This document shows positions 61,772 to 64,000 of a DNA stretch of 64,000 bases, piece after piece. The stretch comes from Allochromatium vinosum DSM 180 (GTDB taxonomy: Bacteria > Pseudomonadota > Gammaproteobacteria > Chromatiales > Chromatiaceae): NCBI RefSeq assembly GCF_000025485.1, contig NC_013851.1:1899154-1963153 (forward strand). Direction: 5' to 3'. Positions within the stretch are counted from its first letter, which is position 1. Each line of letters opens with the position of its first letter. Both the position numbers and the translations under genes were made by a program. Under the pieces are notes generated by a model, which saw only the letters and a list, made by a program, of their open reading frames with translations, was not told the DNA's origin and searched no databases.

Positions 61772-62837
61772 GCGTCCAGGCACTCATTGCCGATCTGCTG
61801 GTGCCCGTTTCGCCCCCGCCAAGGGCGAGCAAAGCGACAAGCACCCGAGGCGAACGGGGCGAAAAGGGCGAAAACCCGCGTCCTGTCTGGTCTGGCGCGA
61901 GGGCGAACATGGGCGAAAGTGGGGCGAATCCAGGACGCCATCGCGCAATGATTACACGATTACCACCGAGCCATTCGCCCCAAATTCGCCCCAAATTCGC
62001 CCCTATTCGCCCCTATTCGCCCCTGATTCGCCCGCATTCGCCCCGCCGCGAACCCGCGCCATTGCTGAAGATTCGCCCAATTCGCCCCGTTCGCCCAAGG
62101 TCCATGGCACTTTGCATTCGCCCGCCAGCATCAAGGACTTGGAGCGCCAAGGTGCTGAGAGTCACCGGAAGATCCAGGCCGCACTGCTGGACGCTCGCAT
62201 CCGCGCCAGCGCCGAGACCATCGGCAACGCCCTGGAGTCGAGTCTGATCGAGGGATCGGAAGCCCTGGCCAAGATCCGGCCCGCCGCCGACCCGGCACCG
62301 TTGGCGACAGCCAGCTATGGCGAGGTGGTGGCCTGGATGGACTCGACCGGCGAGACCGACGCGCAGACCCGACGCGAGATCCTGGTCAGCTACGGCTTTG
62401 ACCCTGACTTCCAGTATCCAGACTCGGGGCGCCGCACCTGTCGCCAGTGCGCGAACCTGGACGCCGATGGCGGATGTCGGGCCGCGCGTCGGGGGCAGAT
62501 ACCGAACACCAGCCGGTTCTACACCTACCCGCCCGGTATCGACGCGCCTCATCGCTGTGTGGGCTACCTGCCTGGACCGGATGACCTGGACAAGCGCCCT
62601 GGTCGCGAGCGGTTCGACTGGCCGACCGCCGAGACGGAGCCGGACACCGGCATCGAGACCACCGCCAAGGCTGTCTGTGCCCGCTGTGCCCACTGGACGC
62701 CAGACCGGATCAATCCCCCTGGTGGTCTCGGACACTGCACCATCGCCGCGCCTGCCTCCAAGCGCCCCGGCTCACTCTGGCCGTGGCCCGATGCCGAAAT
62801 TCACTGCACCCGATTTCAGGAGATCACCCCATGCTGA
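61734..62837 (+). CDS. Cys-rich protein of the replication operon (N-terminus uncertain, frame switch)
   Basis: The C-terminal 200 residues look like a true protein: SIKDLERQGAESHRKIQAALL, EILVSYGFDPDFQYPDSG and two Cys modules, CRQCANLDADGGC with a later RCVGYLPG, and CARCAHWTPDRINPPGGLGHC with a later HCTRF. The frame is open back to a GTG at 61734, but its first part is read from a shadow of the previous gene. The coupled start (ATGA at 61768) is in another frame. So either a frameshift or a start after the repeats. The end overlaps ssb by 7 bases. Function unknown; zinc binding is likely. Confidence 0.6.
   Translation: MPVTPGAWRCRNERPGTHCRSAGARFAPAKGEQSDKHPRRTGRKGRKPASCLVWREGEHGRKWGESRTPSRNDYTITTEPFAPNSPQIRPYSPLFAPDSPAFAPPRTRAIAEDSPNSPRSPKVHGTLHSPASIKDLERQGAESHRKIQAALLDARIRASAETIGNALESSLIEGSEALAKIRPAADPAPLATASYGEVVAWMDSTGETDAQTRREILVSYGFDPDFQYPDSGRRTCRQCANLDADGGCRAARRGQIPNTSRFYTYPPGIDAPHRCVGYLPGPDDLDKRPGRERFDWPTAETEPDTGIETTAKAVCARCAHWTPDRINPPGGLGHCTIAAPASKRPGSLWPWPDAEIHCTRFQEITPC
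61768..62247 (+). CDS. coupled short ORF across the repeat array
   Basis: 159-aa open frame with an ATGA overlap to the DUF3987 stop. MSVQALIADLLVPVSPPPRA at its start looks like a real protein; it continues with GERGEKGENP, the same peptide as in the DUF3987 linker. After about residue 50 it is built only from repeats and has no domain. It is likely the true start of the 62.8-kb gene, or a short leader. Confidence 0.45.
   Translation: MSVQALIADLLVPVSPPPRASKATSTRGERGEKGENPRPVWSGARANMGESGANPGRHRAMITRLPPSHSPQIRPKFAPIRPYSPLIRPHSPRREPAPLLKIRPIRPVRPRSMALCIRPPASRTWSAKVLRVTGRSRPHCWTLASAPAPRPSATPWSRV
61857..62123. repeat. facing arrays of GGGCGAA and TTCGCCC (iteron-like)
   Basis: GGGCGAA at 61857, 61866, 61901, 61911, 61922; then, beyond a 45-bp spacer, TTCGCCC at 61974, 61985, 61996, 62006, 62016, 62027, 62037, 62072, 62081, 62090, 62117. 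The second set starts as seven copies spaced 11, 11, 10, 10, 11 and 10 bp. TTCGCCC is the reverse complement of GGGCGAA, so the two arms face each other. The spacing changes reading frame, so the pattern is held by DNA rather than by the protein. Confidence 0.85.
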
Positions 62838-63232
62838 TCAGCAACATCTATGGCCGTCTGGCCGCCGATCCGACCGAGAAGACCACGAAGACCGGAAAGC
62901 CGATGGCCCTGGCGTCCGTGGCTGTGGATGTCACCGGCCAGCGCGCCGAGGATGGCGACTCGGAAACGCTGTGGGTCTCGCTGATGGCCTTCGGGCACCA
63001 GTGCGAGGCGCTGCTGAGAGCCGAGAAAGGGCAGATGGTCGCCGCCATCGGCAAGCTGACCCGGAGCCGCTACACCGGCCGGGATGACATCGAGCGCGAG
63101 TCCTGGACGCTGCTCGCCGAGAGCGTCGTCACCGCCAAGAGTGCGCGCCCTGGTACCCGTAAGCGCCAAGATCCGCCGCCGCCCGATCGGCGAGCGCCAG
63201 CGCGTGACTTTGATGATGCGATCGACTTCTGA
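62831..63232 (+). CDS. ssb: single-stranded DNA-binding protein
   Basis: 133-aa SSB-like OB-fold protein: MLISNIYGRLAADPTEKTTK, LWVSLMAFGHQCEALLRAEK then GKLTRSRY. The C-terminus DFDDAIDF resembles the acidic SSB tip (DDDIPF) that binds partners. It overlaps the previous gene by 7 bases. It protects single-stranded DNA during replication of the element. Confidence 0.85.
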   Translation: MLISNIYGRLAADPTEKTTKTGKPMALASVAVDVTGQRAEDGDSETLWVSLMAFGHQCEALLRAEKGQMVAAIGKLTRSRYTGRDDIERESWTLLAESVVTAKSARPGTRKRQDPPPPDRRAPARDFDDAIDF

Positions 63233-63291
63233 GGCGTCGAGGGTCGGATTCTGAATCCGGCCCTTTCCCGTCACCCGTAACGGAAATCACC

Positions 63292-64000
63292 ATGCACCCG
63301 ACACCCAAACGCCGTGGCCGCCCATCGAGCGGGACCGCACTCTCTGGAGCCGAGCGCCAACGCCGATACCGCGAACGGCAGAAATCACGTCACAGTGACG
63401 CGAATTCACCCGCCTCGATTCCCGTCACCCGTAACGAAAAACCCGGCAACCCCGAACACCGTCGCCTGTTCGCCATCCCACACCCCAAGCCCAGCGACTC
63501 GACCGCCCTGGCCGTGCCGACACTGCCCGAGGCGCGCACCGTCACCGGGGATCGCGAAGTGGATGCCGTGCTCTGGCTGCGCGATCTCTGCAAGCTCGCG
63601 CGAGAGGTCGGCGTCCTGGACCGCGCGCTTGAGGCCGCGAGCCGGATCAAGACGCCGATGGAGGAACTGGAGCGGCGCTATACCGACTGGCTCAAGGGCC
63701 AGCTTGGAGCGCATCCGCTGGCCGTGGCGCTGTCGCGAATCGGCGAGATCGAGGGCCATGTCACCAAGGCCCGGCAGCGCATCCGGCTGCACGCCGAAGG
63801 GCTGGCCATCTTCGGCAGCTATGAGGCAGCCATGAGCGACACCGCGCCCGAGCGGATGCTGGCTGAGAGCGCCGTCCTGCCCGAGGACTTCGACGGCTGG
63901 TCGCGCCTTGGGATGGATGCCCTGGCCGAGGTCTTCGCCCGATCAGTCAACCCGGCCACGCTCGCCGAGTGCGCGTCCGAGCTGCGCTATTGGGACTGGC
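63292..64000 (+). CDS. hypothetical protein, C-terminus beyond the window
   Basis: Open frame of at least 236 codons from an ATG 60 bp behind ssb. N-terminus RRGRPSS, then LSGAERQRRYRERQK, similar to the 98-aa protein at 56.8 kb. The middle has helical stretches (LWLRDLCKLAREVGVLDRAL then MEELERRYTDWLKGQLG). No recognised family. Spacer and early gene share CCCGTCACCCGTAACG (63267-63282 and 63421-63436). Confidence 0.65.
   Translation, partial: MHPTPKRRGRPSSGTALSGAERQRRYRERQKSRHSDANSPASIPVTRNEKPGNPEHRRLFAIPHPKPSDSTALAVPTLPEARTVTGDREVDAVLWLRDLCKLAREVGVLDRALEAASRIKTPMEELERRYTDWLKGQLGAHPLAVALSRIGEIEGHVTKARQRIRLHAEGLAIFGSYEAAMSDTAPERMLAESAVLPEDFDGWSRLGMDALAEVFARSVNPATLAECASELRYWDW

Larger units (their letters stand above)
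54798..64000 (+). mobile_element. integrative element (genomic island), right end outside the window
   Basis: Bounded on the left by the tRNA-Thr fragment and tyrosine integrase. Contents to the window edge: integrase, RelB/RelE-type module, two AlpA-like regulators, replication operon with DUF3987 protein and SSB, and iteron-like repeats. No conjugation or capsid gene is seen in the visible part, so it could be a satellite, a phage-plasmid-like element or an ICE. Confidence 0.72.

Noticed and set aside
61857-62123. CRISPR array
   Set aside because: The units are only 7 bases and occur every 10-11 bp without unique spacers of 30 or so bases, and no cas gene is near.

Overview
The window looks like the chromosome of a GC-rich gammaproteobacterium, most likely a purple sulfur bacterium of the Chromatiaceae (Allochromatium or a relative). 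This is inferred from the protein set (hda, aroA-cmk-rpsA-ihfB, sdhB-sdhE-ygfX, hutW/hutX, Chromatiales-like small proteins). No marker gene in the window proves the species. Up to about 54.8 kb it is chromosomal. From about 54.8 kb to the right edge it is an integrated element.

Layout. 1-33 kb is mostly housekeeping: acylphosphatase (cut by the window edge), wrbA-like, hda, a CDP-alcohol transferase, purM-purN, a relic of an IS200/IS605 element (about 4990-5375), nudF, phoB-phoR, the aroA-cmk-rpsA-ihfB block read leftward, yhbY, dcd, galE, sdhB-sdhE-ygfX without the other sdh genes, a TelA operon with a run of 14 G, entericidin-like, aqpZ, nrdB, srkA-like, cvpA/dedD, pncC, a two-subunit pyruvate/oxaloacetate carboxylase, tRNA-Leu(CAA), and purT.

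33-54 kb is an iron and haem district. (i) 33054-39018 is a TonB-dependent receptor, binding protein, permease, ATPase and DUF364 chelation protein in one tightly overlapped operon. (ii) 42824-39001, reading the other way, is five ATGA-overlapped genes: four small low-complexity or membrane proteins and a P1B-type ATPase with SCA in place of CPx, behind a Fur-box-like palindrome. I interpret this as a candidate ferrosome (fez-type iron storage organelle) cluster. (iii) 46.5-43.2 kb holds a CpxP/Spy-like protein, hutW, hutX and a YeeZ-like epimerase. (iv) 47.5-52.8 kb holds an IsdG-like haem monooxygenase, hmuTUV and a haem TonB receptor. Several Fur-like boxes lie in the spacers. Together the genes would import ferric chelates and haem, open the haem, and possibly store the iron in a compartment.

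54.8-64 kb is an integrative element. It starts at a 48-nt 3' fragment of a tRNA-Thr (att site), followed by a tyrosine integrase, a RelB/RelE-type toxin-antitoxin pair, two AlpA-like regulators, tandem hairpins, and a coupled replication operon: a 188-aa protein, a 1026-aa HTH + primase-like + DUF3987 protein, a Cys-rich protein with a frame switch, an SSB, and a partial protein at the edge. Inside it lie arrays of GGGCGAA and then TTCGCCC repeats spaced 10-11 bp, in changing reading frames, facing each other across a short spacer. This is a candidate replication origin or protein-binding array. The iteron-like arrays and the ferrosome-like operon are the two most interesting systems in the window.
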